This document shows, piece after piece, positions 18,352-29,402 of a stretch of 64,000 nt of DNA. The position numbers and the translations under genes were made by a program. Source of the DNA: Schizochytrium sp. TIO01 (taxonomy: Eukaryota > Sar > Bigyra > Thraustochytrida > Thraustochytriidae); assembly GCA_004764695.1 (NCBI GenBank), contig SMSO01000037.1, positions 4,710,337-4,774,336 on the forward strand. The letters are read 5' to 3'. Position 1 is the stretch's first letter; every line of letters starts with the position of its first letter. The notes beneath the pieces are model-generated. The model made no database searches. It saw only the letters and a list, made by a program, of their open reading frames with translations, and was not told the DNA's origin.

Positions 18352-21300
18352 CTAAGCGTAGGGGTTTTCAAGCCTCTCTTTATCAAATTGCTGTTTAGAG
18401 AGCTCGATGAAAATTTTCTCCAGGTCCATGACAGCGAGGTTATAGAGCTTGATTTGAAGTCGCGACTTTACTGACTCAGTAAATCGAAATGCAGATGCGA
18501 GGACTCGTGCAGTGTTATGCTGTGAGTGGTTTTCTAGATTTATCTGAAGCTTAACACGGTGCGAATAGGCCTCAACGATCTCAGCGTTAAAGCCAGACTT
18601 GGCATATATAGCCAGAATTTGCTCCTCAGGGGGAGCAGAATTTGTAAAAGTAAGGTCTGCAAAAATCTTATTGCAGTGTTTGTCCTGAAGCTTCGCAAGA
18701 GAGCCGATAGTCAGGAGAGACCCATTGACCATGATGCCTATTTTGTTGGCTAATACCTGCGCCTCATCCATATAATGCGTTGATAGCAAAATGCCAGGGA
18801 GCCTCAAGTTGCTGACAACAGCAGCATCAGCCTCGCTTCGAATCGCCAGCTCTGGTTTAAGAATACTCCAGATCTGATGTCTTCCAGCGGGGTCAATCCC
18901 TGAGGAAACTTCGTCGATTAACATAACCTCCCCCTTTGCTATGAGTGCCAAGGCTAAGCAAAGTCTGCGCTTGTAACCTCCACTGAGTTTACTTGCAAGT
19001 TTCTCAGTGTGCTGATGCAAATTCAAAGCATCTAAAACTGCATTAACATGCGATTCGACCAGAGGATCTTTCTTATTCATGTGATGAGCACTTAACACAA
19101 ATTCCAAATGCTCTTGTACAGTAAGCTGTGAAAAGAGTGCATCGTGCTGAGGACAGTAAGCCACAGACCCGCGTGCGTATACATCATCAATTTGTGAAGC
19201 TTCACGAAGCGAAACTCCATCGATATAAACGTCTCCACCACCAAGCGAAATATCTCGAACGATAGACGAAGCAGTGACAGATTTTCCACTTCCGTTAGGT
19301 CCAAGAAGCGCAAAGATACTGTTAGGGGGTACCGAAAAGGATAAGCCCTTGACAGCCTCGTTTCGCTTGCACAGGTGCACGTAGGGGTCGGCACCAGCAT
19401 TGAATAGTCGCTTGATCCAATACTGCAGAGTGAAAAATCGTACTTTATACTCTACAGTATCAGGTGGCACTAGAAATGTCTTTACAATGTCTTTGACTCG
19501 CAATGTTTGGTCTCCTGAGGTGACTCCGTCAAGGACACAATTCCGCTCTCTACATACATCATCGTCCTCGGGCTCTACGCCTTGTTGATGACCTGGCACG
19601 GCAATGTGACTAGAATGGCGAACTTGAAGGAAAACAATAATCCAGAGGACAATTCCCATCACGATCATGAGAACAATGCTATAAGAAACGCGTGCATCGA
19701 AGTTCCATGTGCTATACCAGGAGATGGAACTGTCATTGTAGTTGTTAGAAATGCCGAACAAAGCACTTAACCCACGTTGGAATGAGAATGGTGGCAAAAT
19801 GGACATGATGTCTCCCATGATCCTCTGTGCTGATGCGGATGCATAGATTGGCATGGTGCCATAAATCGCGTAAGGAGCTGCAAGAAGGAAGATCATTATG
19901 ACAGGCATCCAATCACGGGCCCCAGACCCTGTAGCAAAGAGTGGTTCAAAAGCCAATCCAAGGGGCAGTACAGAAAACGCGTAGGCTATGCACAGGAGAA
20001 TGAAAGCCAGCCAGCGGCCACCAGAGCCTACAAGCGGATTTTTGAAGGCGAATGCGAGAATGAGCGCTACAATGAAAAAAATCAGCCAACTTGTGAGAAC
20101 ACCATTAGCTGCTGCCCCGGTGAAGATGTGAAAGCGGTTGATACCATGAAGCCTTGCAAATGTGTACAGCTTCTTTTCCTTGATCTCAGCAAGACCAATC
20201 ACAATGTAGCCTAATGGAACAAACCCTAAGCCAATGAAAAGTGCAAGCATGAACTGACTAAAGTCATAGCTGCTAGGTGTCGGATAATAAGACAATCCAC
20301 GCACTTCTGTGAGCACACTTGCTCCAACTGTGTTTAAGGTTGAGTTTGCCAAAAGACCATACATAACCGGAATAGAGACTGAAACGGTTGTGTTGTAAAA
20401 AAGAGTGGAATTAGAGTTGATATAGCCTCCAATTACAAAGCCTTGACTCACATACCAGGAAAGATTGTCTCGATCTGAAGGTCCATTATTGACAAATACG
20501 AAGGTATCATCGTTCCCCACGGAAATACTTCCCCAATTGGTTGTGTTAGGAAGATTGAAGACTTTTGCAGTGGAATAAGCCCCATCTATGGCATCAAATA
20601 TTGAAGCTCCATCAAATTGAACAGGATCAACTGTTTTTAGTTCATCTGACTCCTTGTACACGTACACTAAAACAAAAGCAATAATAATGTAAACTATGGG
20701 CAAGACTGTTCCAAAGATTTTATGCTCGAGGCTTCTTCCTGACTGTCTGTAGAGTGCAACAGCCATAGCTCGAATCTTTTGTAAAAATGACACTGGTAAA
20801 CGAGATTCAACATCCCCACGAGTATCAGTCCAGATAAGTCGCAATTGTTCTACTGGATCAGTTTCACTATCAGAGTCCATGTTAAGAACAACTTGATCCT
20901 TAACCTGGTCGTGTCTCGTGTCATTCGCTTCCTCCAAGCCGCTATCACTTTGGTGAACTGCTTCAGATCCGGTTTTCAAAAAGACCTCCTCTAACGTTGT
21001 CAACTCAAGAGAAGTTTCATAACAACCGGACTCGTCCAAATGTTCGAGCAGGCTTGCGAACGAAGCTTCTGCACCAGAAGGCAACCTCCAGTGGAAAGTG
21101 AGGTTATTCTCGAGCTTTATCTCGGCTCCCTTGACGCTTTGCGGAATATAGGAGGAGATGTGGCCGGCAACTTTATGGTTAGGGGTAAGATATTTCAAAG
21201 TGTACCCAGCACCAAAATGATGCTTAAGGAACAGATTCGTACCACATGCTACCATTCGACCATGATTTAAAATCCCAATTCGATCAGAAAGGATGTCAGC

Positions 21301-23403
21301 TTCGTCCATAAAGTGAGTAGTGAGAATGATACTACGACCTTGTTTTGAAGCTGCAATCATGTCCCAAATAGCGCGCCTGCCATAAGAGTCAACACCAGCC
21401 GTCGGTTCGTCAAGCATCACAAGCTCTGGATTTCCAAGAAAAGCGATCGCAATACTCACTCGACGCTTCATACCACCAGAGTAAGTTGTTACAGGTTTGT
21501 CTACATCTGAAGGAGTCGTAAATTTGACTTGTTCGATGCGCCGCTCCACCTCTGCAGCAATAGCTTCTTGTGTGCTCTGGCCCTCCATGCATGGTATTCC
21601 ACCCTTGAGCTTAGCAAAGAGTTCAAGATGCTGTCGACACGTCATTTCTTCGAACAAAAGATCTTCTTGCGCACATACGCCAATGTGGTTCCGGATGATG
21701 TCATTCTTCCCTCCTGCTACACGTAAAGTACCTTGTTGAAAGTGAAGCTCCGCTGCCCCTGCAGTAGGAAGAAACTCTCCGGCGATCATGCTAAGGGTGG
21801 TAGTTTTTCCCGAGCTGTTATGGCCAAGAAAACCAAATATTTCTCCTTTGAGAACAGTCATATCCAGGCCGTTCACAGCCTTCACAACAGGGCGTTTTGC
21901 GCAGAGTGCACCACCAGGAAGTTCAAACTCCTTACGGAGCCCACGAATTCGCAAAAGAGGCTCGGCACCATCTGGCAATTTTTCAAATTCTGGTCTGCCT
22001 CCAAGGTCATCTTCGGAAGGCTCAAGGTCAATCGACACTGCTGCCGATGCTTTCACGCGAGCAGGTTTGTAAATTTGTGTAATGATCAAATGATAAAAAA
22101 CAATTTGTCCAATCTGGGCTCCAATAATACCAGCCATACCACTTTCAACAGCTGTTGAGGCCACGACACCGATTGCTTTCCCTTCCCAGTCCCAGCGAAC
22201 AAAGGTTTCGACACACTGATACGCACCAAACCATGGATGAAGAAATGTAAATACTGTAAGTGCGGGTTGGGATAGCCCAGAAATGACGAGAATGGAAGAT
22301 ATACCTGCAAAGAAAAGCCAGGAGATAAATGGAACAAGGCTTGCGACGTTATCCTGCTTGATGAGGTGCGGAATGAGCACGGCATATTGGCTTGTACCGA
22401 CCATGAACAGCAAGAAACAAAGGAAAACAAATCCAGGGCTTGCAAGAACAACATACTTCATCACAAAGAAGACCAATGTCATGAGGCCTGCAATAATTGT
22501 TCCATCCACCAAGTGGTATGCAACCCAATGATTCCAATAGGTAACTTCCGCAACACCCATAAGGATAAGCCCACGAACGATTCCAGTTCGCCTATCGCGC
22601 ATCATCGGTGTTAGATAAAGGTTCAAAGCAAATTGTACACCTAGGAGGATGTATAAACTGGGGAGAATCAATGTGGTGATGTCCGCGTCTGTCCCTCCTC
22701 GCTTTGGAAGTCCTTGAATATATGAGACTAATGTTTCTGCGGAAACTACTGACCCTTCAATACTTGAAATTGCCTGATTCATTGCGTACTGTGCACTAAG
22801 GACACCACTGGATGCCCAGTCCGAAACAGCATCAGAAGACGAAGTGCCAACCTCAGGATCAGGCAGAGCGCTTCCGTTGACCACAATTGAATAGGCCCAG
22901 TCAGGGGAACCGTGAGAGACAAAGATCCCCAAGCTAAAGTTATTTGGCCCAGCCTCCTGATCAAGATAGCTCACAAAGTCACTTGCTGTGGAGCTTGCGT
23001 TGTGTATGCTTAATTGGTTATTCGACACAAAATCAAGATTAATAAGCTCGTTGTAAATATCAAGGTAGCCAGATCCTTGAGCTCCTCCAAGCACTAGCAT
23101 CCCTTCGCCGATTTCATTAAGCCCATTGGTGAATAGCCCTTGTGAATACGAAGACTGTGGAGTAATGGAATTGCCTGTGGCTTCACTTGAACCATAGGAG
23201 TTGTATTCAGACAAGAAAGAAATGCCATAGAGCGCCATAAAAAGTGGGGGGAGGACGATACGAACCAGAAGTTTGGACATAGCTCCGGTATTTGTAAAGT
23301 CATTTCTCAACTCTTTGCTGACAAGAGTGAAAAGACGCTGCAATTCGCTTGGGATTGGTGTGCGTATGGACTCGTCAGAGGCCACAACTCCACAACACTT
23401 CAT
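18352..23403 (-). CDS. Full-length ABCA-family ABC transporter
   Basis: 1,683 residues with the ABCA order: TM helix and extracellular loop, TM bundle, NBD1, TM helix and loop, TM bundle, NBD2. One TM helix lies at about 47-65, then a large loop with several N-glycosylation-type sites, then TM helices at about 250-460. NBD1: Walker A GHNSSGKTT at about 523, signature YSGGMKRR, Walker B VMLDEPTAGVD, switch His in TTHFMDEAD. NBD2: Walker A GPNGSGKS at about 1364, signature LSGGYKRR, Walker B VMLIDEVSSGIDP, switch His in STHYMDEAQ, with an insert of about a dozen residues between Walker B and the His. Both sites keep the catalytic Glu. The typical GHNGAGKTT of NBD1 is altered to NSSGKTT. ABCA proteins usually move lipids; the substrate here is unknown. 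Start ATG at 23403. Length is typical for protist ABCA. Confidence 0.95.
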   Translation of the reverse strand: MKCCGVVASDESIRTPIPSELQRLFTLVSKELRNDFTNTGAMSKLLVRIVLPPLFMALYGISFLSEYNSYGSSEATGNSITPQSSYSQGLFTNGLNEIGEGMLVLGGAQGSGYLDIYNELINLDFVSNNQLSIHNASSTASDFVSYLDQEAGPNNFSLGIFVSHGSPDWAYSIVVNGSALPDPEVGTSSSDAVSDWASSGVLSAQYAMNQAISSIEGSVVSAETLVSYIQGLPKRGGTDADITTLILPSLYILLGVQFALNLYLTPMMRDRRTGIVRGLILMGVAEVTYWNHWVAYHLVDGTIIAGLMTLVFFVMKYVVLASPGFVFLCFLLFMVGTSQYAVLIPHLIKQDNVASLVPFISWLFFAGISSILVISGLSQPALTVFTFLHPWFGAYQCVETFVRWDWEGKAIGVVASTAVESGMAGIIGAQIGQIVFYHLIITQIYKPARVKASAAVSIDLEPSEDDLGGRPEFEKLPDGAEPLLRIRGLRKEFELPGGALCAKRPVVKAVNGLDMTVLKGEIFGFLGHNSSGKTTTLSMIAGEFLPTAGAAELHFQQGTLRVAGGKNDIIRNHIGVCAQEDLLFEEMTCRQHLELFAKLKGGIPCMEGQSTQEAIAAEVERRIEQVKFTTPSDVDKPVTTYSGGMKRRVSIAIAFLGNPELVMLDEPTAGVDSYGRRAIWDMIAASKQGRSIILTTHFMDEADILSDRIGILNHGRMVACGTNLFLKHHFGAGYTLKYLTPNHKVAGHISSYIPQSVKGAEIKLENNLTFHWRLPSGAEASFASLLEHLDESGCYETSLELTTLEEVFLKTGSEAVHQSDSGLEEANDTRHDQVKDQVVLNMDSDSETDPVEQLRLIWTDTRGDVESRLPVSFLQKIRAMAVALYRQSGRSLEHKIFGTVLPIVYIIIAFVLVYVYKESDELKTVDPVQFDGASIFDAIDGAYSTAKVFNLPNTTNWGSISVGNDDTFVFVNNGPSDRDNLSWYVSQGFVIGGYINSNSTLFYNTTVSVSIPVMYGLLANSTLNTVGASVLTEVRGLSYYPTPSSYDFSQFMLALFIGLGFVPLGYIVIGLAEIKEKKLYTFARLHGINRFHIFTGAAANGVLTSWLIFFIVALILAFAFKNPLVGSGGRWLAFILLCIAYAFSVLPLGLAFEPLFATGSGARDWMPVIMIFLLAAPYAIYGTMPIYASASAQRIMGDIMSILPPFSFQRGLSALFGISNNYNDSSISWYSTWNFDARVSYSIVLMIVMGIVLWIIVFLQVRHSSHIAVPGHQQGVEPEDDDVCRERNCVLDGVTSGDQTLRVKDIVKTFLVPPDTVEYKVRFFTLQYWIKRLFNAGADPYVHLCKRNEAVKGLSFSVPPNSIFALLGPNGSGKSVTASSIVRDISLGGGDVYIDGVSLREASQIDDVYARGSVAYCPQHDALFSQLTVQEHLEFVLSAHHMNKKDPLVESHVNAVLDALNLHQHTEKLASKLSGGYKRRLCLALALIAKGEVMLIDEVSSGIDPAGRHQIWSILKPELAIRSEADAAVVSNLRLPGILLSTHYMDEAQVLANKIGIMVNGSLLTIGSLAKLQDKHCNKIFADLTFTNSAPPEEQILAIYAKSGFNAEIVEAYSHRVKLQINLENHSQHNTARVLASAFRFTESVKSRLQIKLYNLAVMDLEKIFIELSKQQFDKERLENPYA

Positions 23404-26400
23404 AGTTTCTAGAGTATCCTAGGTCTCAAATAATCAAGCGTGGTTCTTTGTCACAGGTTCTTTGTTTATGACTCGATCTGACAAGCCTTGATATCAGTTA
23501 GGGGTTTGCTTTGCTTCTGTTCTGAGTTTGCTTTCAAGTTTTCGTCCAGCGGGCCCAGCGCGGTACAATTAATGTTCCACATGGTACATTCAATACAATC
23601 TAGGATGGTCCTAGAGAGTCCTATCAGTATCATTTGCAGCCAGCACATAAGCCCGGACTGTAAGGAAACTACCTCCGGATCTATCTCTTAGAAAGTGTAT
23701 TCTCGCAAACTCTAATAGGTACTGCAAACAATGTTGGCTACCGAGATTGCCTATGGAGGTTCGTCAGAGAACGTCTACCCAGTAGTAGAATGGAAAACAC
23801 TTTGTTTCTCTTTTTAATTTTCAGCCAAGGTACCCTACCTACTCACTTAGGCACGACTACCAGCACTCTCACTGGTCAGAGGTAAAAACTCAAGCCAAAA
23901 CAATCATTAATTGTATCACCAGTAACAAGATTCTAAATTCTAGTGAGGGAGTTCGTTCCACAGAAGCAGCGTAGGCACTAATCAAGCTGTTCGTCCTATG
24001 CGATGAAATGGGTTGAAGCTCTTGCTGACCAGGTAGATGATACCTATCGTCATGACGGTACCCACACCGTCAGATTTATACTGGTAATAACATCATACTC
24101 CAAGTCTTTTCCAAGTTCTTTTCAGTTGAAAAAAAATCTTGTTGTCCCAGGTTCCAGCCTGAGAGGAAAGTTACAAGAGTCCAATAGCTGCAATGGTCAT
24201 CATTTGCCTCACTTTAAGGTGGCTCCCGAGGAGTATCGTGCACTACACGCATTGCTCAACATGATCGTAGGCAGTCACTAGTTCACAATCTATTTTTCGC
24301 ACTTGCCTGGATTGACAGGTAATTTTGCTCTGGAATACTCGTTTTTTAGAACCTTTAGCAGTTCACCTAGCGAGATCTTTGCGAACGAAGAAACTGCGCT
24401 TGAAACTTATGGTCAAGACGATAGAAAAGTTCGAGACGGGAACCTAGTAGTATATATTTGTGCTCCGCCCTTTTACTAAAAGGGATCGACAGGGAGAGTT
24501 GGCCAGACCGCCTTCAAACCAGATGCGCTGGTTTTCTACTCAGGATTCAGCCCTCAGGAAAGATCCTGCCCAGAATGCAATCATAGACATACAAGTAATT
24601 CCAAGCCAAAGAAAACGAGGTGAGTTAATGCTTCAATGTGAATTAAAGGAAGAGACCAACTTAAAGGTGAGTACTTCTAAGACCCTGTGTTTTTCTAAGA
24701 TTGTATTTCGAAAGCTCATGTCGCCGTCTTGCAATAAACGCTGGTAGCAAAATGCAACTTCTGCTACGGAATTGAGATGCGCAGATCAGAGTTTCCCTAA
24801 TGAATGCCATACCTGCCCAGGCACTATATATTTTAGCGTTTCTTCGTGGATATCAAGTGGGGTGTCATGGAATCTCTCGTTCGACTTACAAGTAATTTTG
24901 AGCAACGCATACTCAGGCGTTGGCGCCCTCAGTAGAACTCACTATTCCTCAACTTAAGGTATACTATAGTATAATATGTATGCACTTTAGAGGTTCTCGA
25001 CAGACTTGAACCTTTCATTTTAATACAGCCTTAGCCAAAGTTAAAATTTGCTTTTGGCACTTTACGCTGTCTCGTGTTGGCATAGTGGCGCGCACTCCTG
25101 CATTGCGAGTGTTCCTTTGCGAGTTCAACTCGAGCCAAACACACAACAAATTTTGTTTCTAGTACAACTTACGGCGCGAGCAAAGAGCTTCTAACAGTCT
25201 TTCTTTGGCCATCAAAGCAGCAACTGAGGCAGTTTGCAAGATTCTAGACCTGGTTCTGTGAAACCCTCTCCAGTTCAGCCATATTATCTGAACTGCAGTT
25301 CCTACTGATCGCATAGCATATAGAGAGAGCGAGCAGTTTCTGCTATACAAAATTGGGAACATCCTACCTATGTGTGAAGAGATGCACCATGATAAACATG
25401 ACAGCTTTTACTCTGTACCTACTGCTGCTAGGAGGTAGTAGAACAAGTTCTTTGTTTTTAAGGCTTGTTATATTGTCCATACTTTAGGAAGCGATCTTAT
25501 AGGCTGTTCCTGAGTTCTGTTATCTTGAAGCTTCAACTGATTGCCTCTCTAGAGCTAGATACCTTGGTACCTCTCTAGGTGCCTGTAAAGTGTGCATAAA
25601 GAAGAAAAAAGCCTCCGAATTAATCAATTCCAGTTTGAGGCGACACATAGGAAATAAGTAGTAGTAGGTACTACATTTTTTATTATTTTCCCCCATATTT
25701 TTAATTTTATTTTATTCAAAATAAAAATACAATTCAGATATAAATGCTTTATTTTGCTCCCTATCACTTTGGAATCTCCTGTGGCCGGCTCGCTCTCATA
25801 CAACGGAAGCAGCGAACCTGATGCTAACATATCTCCAGCTCAGTGTGCCATCGCCACACGTAACAACATTCTAATTACTTACTAGTCTTCGCGCTCATGA
25901 CTGGGCATCAGTGAGCACCAGCTTTATCCTCAATCAAAAAAAAAGCCCAGGTTATAACACTTGGAACTTTGAGAGGGGGCCCGAAGTTCCCGAGATTTTA
26001 GACCTGGGTATTTTCAAAGGAAACACAGCTTTATTGTGAAGTGGTAGCAGCGCATAGGCTTATAATCGGCATATTCTGCCAATGCTGAGGAGCTCGAGAC
26101 TAAAATAAAGCTGGTCTACTAATGATCATGGTTCAATGCATGCTCAAGAATAATTTTGTGGCATGTCTTTCTAAATAAACCTTATATCCATTCAGACCTA
26201 CCTGCGAAGCGCCGTAGAGTCCAACGTGGACACAAACACACGCTCTGAAATAAAACTGGCAACCCTGGCATAAAATCTGTATTCAGACAGAGTGTATGCT
26301 GGCTCCTTTCTGGAGGGTGCACGTTCTCCATGTGCAACTCTTACAAGCAACCAACGTGTTCCTAAACTTGCTTGTAACGTATACTTCTCTACATCAATAG

Positions 26401-26648
26401 TACGTAGGTGAATCATTCTATAGCTCATCGAGGCATTTCCTTTCTACTTGTCTATCTTCTCTATATTATTTGAAAGTGAGTTACTTTCGCAAATGAATGA
26501 GAAACACTTCCACTATATTTTATTCTGAATTTAAAGCATATACTGGCGAAGTTCTTGTTAAATTCAATATTCTATTTGGCATTATTTACAAAGATGAAGA
26601 AGAAATACAATAACAGAAAAGTAAGACTTCAAGAAAGTAGACCTAAGG
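23404..26648. other. 3.2-kb intergenic gap
   Basis: Lies between the ABCA start and the hydrolase end, both on the minus strand. It holds the ABCA promoter, several TAGGTAC/CTACTA-type motifs (23716, 23829, 24442, 25411, 25655), a 19-base word shared with 5953-5971, and a 7-bp hairpin (24468-24484). ATG-started frames of 92 codons (24003-24281, +) and 76 codons (26198-26428, -) show no recognisable domain and may be chance. No clear gene. Confidence 0.5.
24468..24484. repeat. Short perfect hairpin
   Basis: CCCTTTT, three bases, then AAAAGGG: a 7-bp inverted repeat inside the large gap upstream of the ABCA gene. May be chance at this length. Confidence 0.4.
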
Positions 26649-27827
26649 TTACCTTGATCTTGTAGGTGGGGAAGCCATAGTGGCAGCATTTTCGAGGCGA
26701 GCATTTTCAAGGAAATCAAGCGCCACGCGGTGCATAAAACAGCCTTGGCCAAAAATCCCTTCTCGATAAGCAACGTGAGACCCATGCTGAGTTAGACAGA
26801 TGGAATAGTTCTCAGTTTTTGTGGCAATGTCATAGCGGATATTTTCCTCTACACAGAGAGGATCATCAAGGGCATTCAGAATCAGACACGGGATTTTTGA
26901 GCCAGAGTAGTGTTCCATCGGATTCGAAGCAACCAGGTACTCTTTCAGGTCCGAGTATCCAGCAAATCGAACATGGGCCTCCACAAATTCTTGCACTGAT
27001 GTGCTCTCAAGACATTGCTGGAATCCTAATTCTCCTCGTAGAAGCTCCTTATTCGGAGTGATAAAAAAGTGCTTCAAACCCCATAAAAGAAAGCCTGCTA
27101 AGCGAGGGCTACGGGATTGAAAATTTATAAATGCCTCTTCGATATTGTATGCAGGACAGAGGGAAACCGCAGCCTGCACTGGGCTGTTTTCAGGCTGTTG
27201 GCCAATATAAGAAACAATTTGGCCAGATCCAGCGGAGATGCCACAGGCTCCAATGAAACACGCGGTGGGAAAAAGCTCTTGAACACAACCCACCATCCGA
27301 TGCGTGTCATCAACGCAGCCCATTATATTAAATTTCGGGTTCGCAAGCGTTCCCATATGGCCGCGGCGTAATAAAACGCAAGCCCTCCAACCCTTGTAGT
27401 ATGCATACTTCGCAAATTCAACCTCGTCATCAGTGCGACCCGTGATGGTGTGCAGAATCAGTAGGATTGGGGCGTCTGGAGGTAGTTCATGTTGACCTTT
27501 CGGGGCATGAAATACATCGACGGCTACTTCGCCTCCATCTTGACATTTCACAATATTGCGATCAAACCTTAGACTCCCAGCATGGTACGCTTTCCATAGC
27601 GTGTGAGGTATAAACTGGGCGTAAGTTCCGTGAGCCCAGCATACGGGCCAAAAGCGCTCCTTCAATGTCTGCATGCGCTGGAGGATTCTTCCCATTCGCT
27701 CATCGCCGGGATGGTGTAGAACTTTGCATTTTCCATGCAGCCAGCCTTTTCGAACTACACCATCTAAGCAGTACAGCAGTGCGGCAGCTGCAAGTCCTCG
27801 GCGGAGTAGTGCGCACTGATTCTGCAT
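26649..27827 (-). CDS. EMB8/ABHD1-3-type alpha/beta hydrolase
   Basis: 392 residues. Residues 8-22 are hydrophobic and could be a signal anchor, as in ABHD1/2/3 proteins. The hydrolase core starts near residue 115 with ILLILHTITGRTDDEV, then YKGWRACVLLRRGHMGT, the arrangement of the EMB8/YheT group. The nucleophile elbow is GISAG with Ser198; the acid is Asp321 or Asp322 (NALDDPLC); the base is His351 (HGSHVAY). All three catalytic positions are therefore present. Members act on lipids or small esters (ABHD3 is a phospholipase); the substrate here is not readable. ATG at 27827 is the first in frame. Divergent from CFAP58 with a 750-bp shared upstream region. Confidence 0.87.
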   Translation of the reverse strand: MQNQCALLRRGLAAAALLYCLDGVVRKGWLHGKCKVLHHPGDERMGRILQRMQTLKERFWPVCWAHGTYAQFIPHTLWKAYHAGSLRFDRNIVKCQDGGEVAVDVFHAPKGQHELPPDAPILLILHTITGRTDDEVEFAKYAYYKGWRACVLLRRGHMGTLANPKFNIMGCVDDTHRMVGCVQELFPTACFIGACGISAGSGQIVSYIGQQPENSPVQAAVSLCPAYNIEEAFINFQSRSPRLAGFLLWGLKHFFITPNKELLRGELGFQQCLESTSVQEFVEAHVRFAGYSDLKEYLVASNPMEHYSGSKIPCLILNALDDPLCVEENIRYDIATKTENYSICLTQHGSHVAYREGIFGQGCFMHRVALDFLENARLENAATMASPPTRSR

Positions 27828-28577
27828 GGTTCACGCAGACCTCGGGTTCTTGAGTTCTTCGAAAACAGAGCCTTATTACTGGCTAGTTGCTCTGGAAAGA
27901 TAACAGAATATACCAAGGCCGAATCAACACTGCTTGACCTCGAGCCCACGTGAGTTTGCAGGACCACTATTCCTCGACTTTCAATCAAGCCTCTTCAGTC
28001 TTAAGACCAGTGCCATGATGACGTATTAAAAAGATACTAATGGAAGTACCTAGTAGTACAACTAACTACCTACACCGTAAAATTGTCTAAAACTTATTTT
28101 AGTTGAAAATTTCAGTCGTCCTGTTTGGGGAATTTAGTATCCGTTGGACATGACCACACTACTCACATGGTTTATGTTCTTACTCTCTATTTTACTATAC
28201 TATCAAGTAGTCCTGGACTTGCAGTATGACAGGTCAGAGTAATGCACACTTGCGCTATTAGAAACGGCGTCGTAGCAACGTTCTAATTTTGTGGAAAAGT
28301 AGTCTCCCGTTTGTTGTGCTACAATTAAACTGTCTGCTGCTAGTTACCTTGAAAGCCTCAGTAGTTGAGACTGAAGGCCCTTTCTCAAGGAAAGTGGTAC
28401 ACCAAAGCGAAAGGCGTGGTTGTTTGACTACAGTTGCAGAAAGACAGAGCACAGGAGTGCAGGGGTTTGTTTGATTCGAGGTACCAAGAAACTCTGGATT
28501 CTTCGCACATAGGCTTCGTACTTTGGAAAACCAGAAGTAGCACTATTATCTAATAGGTTGGCAAAACATTTACGAGT
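27828..28577. other. Divergent promoter region
   Basis: Shared upstream region of the hydrolase (-) and CFAP58 (+). It has a TAC/TAG-rich stretch at about 28045-28075 like those in other gaps. A 61-codon plus-strand frame (28289-28474) has no recognisable features. No gene seen. Confidence 0.55.
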
Positions 28578-29402
28578 ATGGCGGACCCTCGTATGGAGGC
28601 TTGCCAAGAAGCCTATGATGCGGCCCTTGGGAAGCTCGAGGGTATGGACCGCTTGAGATCTGAGTTCGACAAAATGTGGAAAGCATTAACCAAGTCTCAC
28701 GAGAGTAATCAAAAACTCTTACACAAAACCTCCGAGCTCGAGAGTGAGATCTTGCTTCAGTCTGAAAAGGTACAGCGAGCGAAATCAGAAGAGGAGCTCC
28801 AGCAGCTTGAAAAAAAGGACCTTCAGGAGGAGATTGAGAAGCACCATCGCGAAATTGGCATGCAGAAACAGCTTCATCGTGAGCAAACTGCCAAACTTGA
28901 AGAGCTTATGACTTCAATTCAAGAGCTTGAGGAGCTCGTTGATGTAGGCTCAGGGTGGACACCAGAACAGGAGAAAAAACTCGCACAAATACAGAAAAAG
29001 CAAGTTGATCTTGAGCACCTTTTAGAGCAGAAATTGTCCAAGTTGCAAACAAGTAGACAGGACGTTGAAGTTATTAGCGAGACAGTAGCAAAGGCAGAAG
29101 CAGACCGAGATGCTCTAGAGGAGGAGATTGCTGAACTTCGTTCTCAGGTAGAAGATAATGAGCGAAGCTGCAAGGAATCCCAGCTTCGAAGAGACCGGGT
29201 AGATGCAGAACTTAGAACCCTCAAAGCGGATGTGGAGCGATATCAGCTGGAGCTAAATGCAAAAGAAGGACGGGTCAAAGATGGCGAAGCAGAAATTGAG
29301 GCGCTGGAAAACAAACTGAAGGCCGCCAAGTTAAAGATGGAGCATTACTTAAACGAGTATGATAGCTTGTTCAACAAACTCAAAGATACACTGGGGCATT
29401 AG
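28578..29402 (+). CDS. CFAP58: CFAP58 (CCDC147), N-terminal segment
   Basis: 274 codons, almost entirely coiled coil, forming the N-terminal third of CFAP58, a ciliary axoneme protein needed for motile cilia and sperm flagella. The start ATG (28578) is followed by a helical domain and continuous heptads with no low complexity. The frame ends at TAG 29400-29402 directly after a GGGG run (29393-29396), and the frame one base back continues without a gap into the C-terminal segment. If the G run were five bases the two parts would join as one protein of about 913 residues, close to the roughly 870 of human CFAP58. So the stop is probably not real. Confidence 0.88.
   Translation: MADPRMEACQEAYDAALGKLEGMDRLRSEFDKMWKALTKSHESNQKLLHKTSELESEILLQSEKVQRAKSEEELQQLEKKDLQEEIEKHHREIGMQKQLHREQTAKLEELMTSIQELEELVDVGSGWTPEQEKKLAQIQKKQVDLEHLLEQKLSKLQTSRQDVEVISETVAKAEADRDALEEEIAELRSQVEDNERSCKESQLRRDRVDAELRTLKADVERYQLELNAKEGRVKDGEAEIEALENKLKAAKLKMEHYLNEYDSLFNKLKDTLGH

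Noticed and set aside
24420-24445. Second B-box-like GTTCGAGAC
   Set aside because: Flanking bases do not form a T-stem; no tRNA fold.
25060-25150. tRNA-like B-box GTTCAACTC with possible acceptor pairing
   Set aside because: The T-stem does not pair and no anticodon arm could be built.
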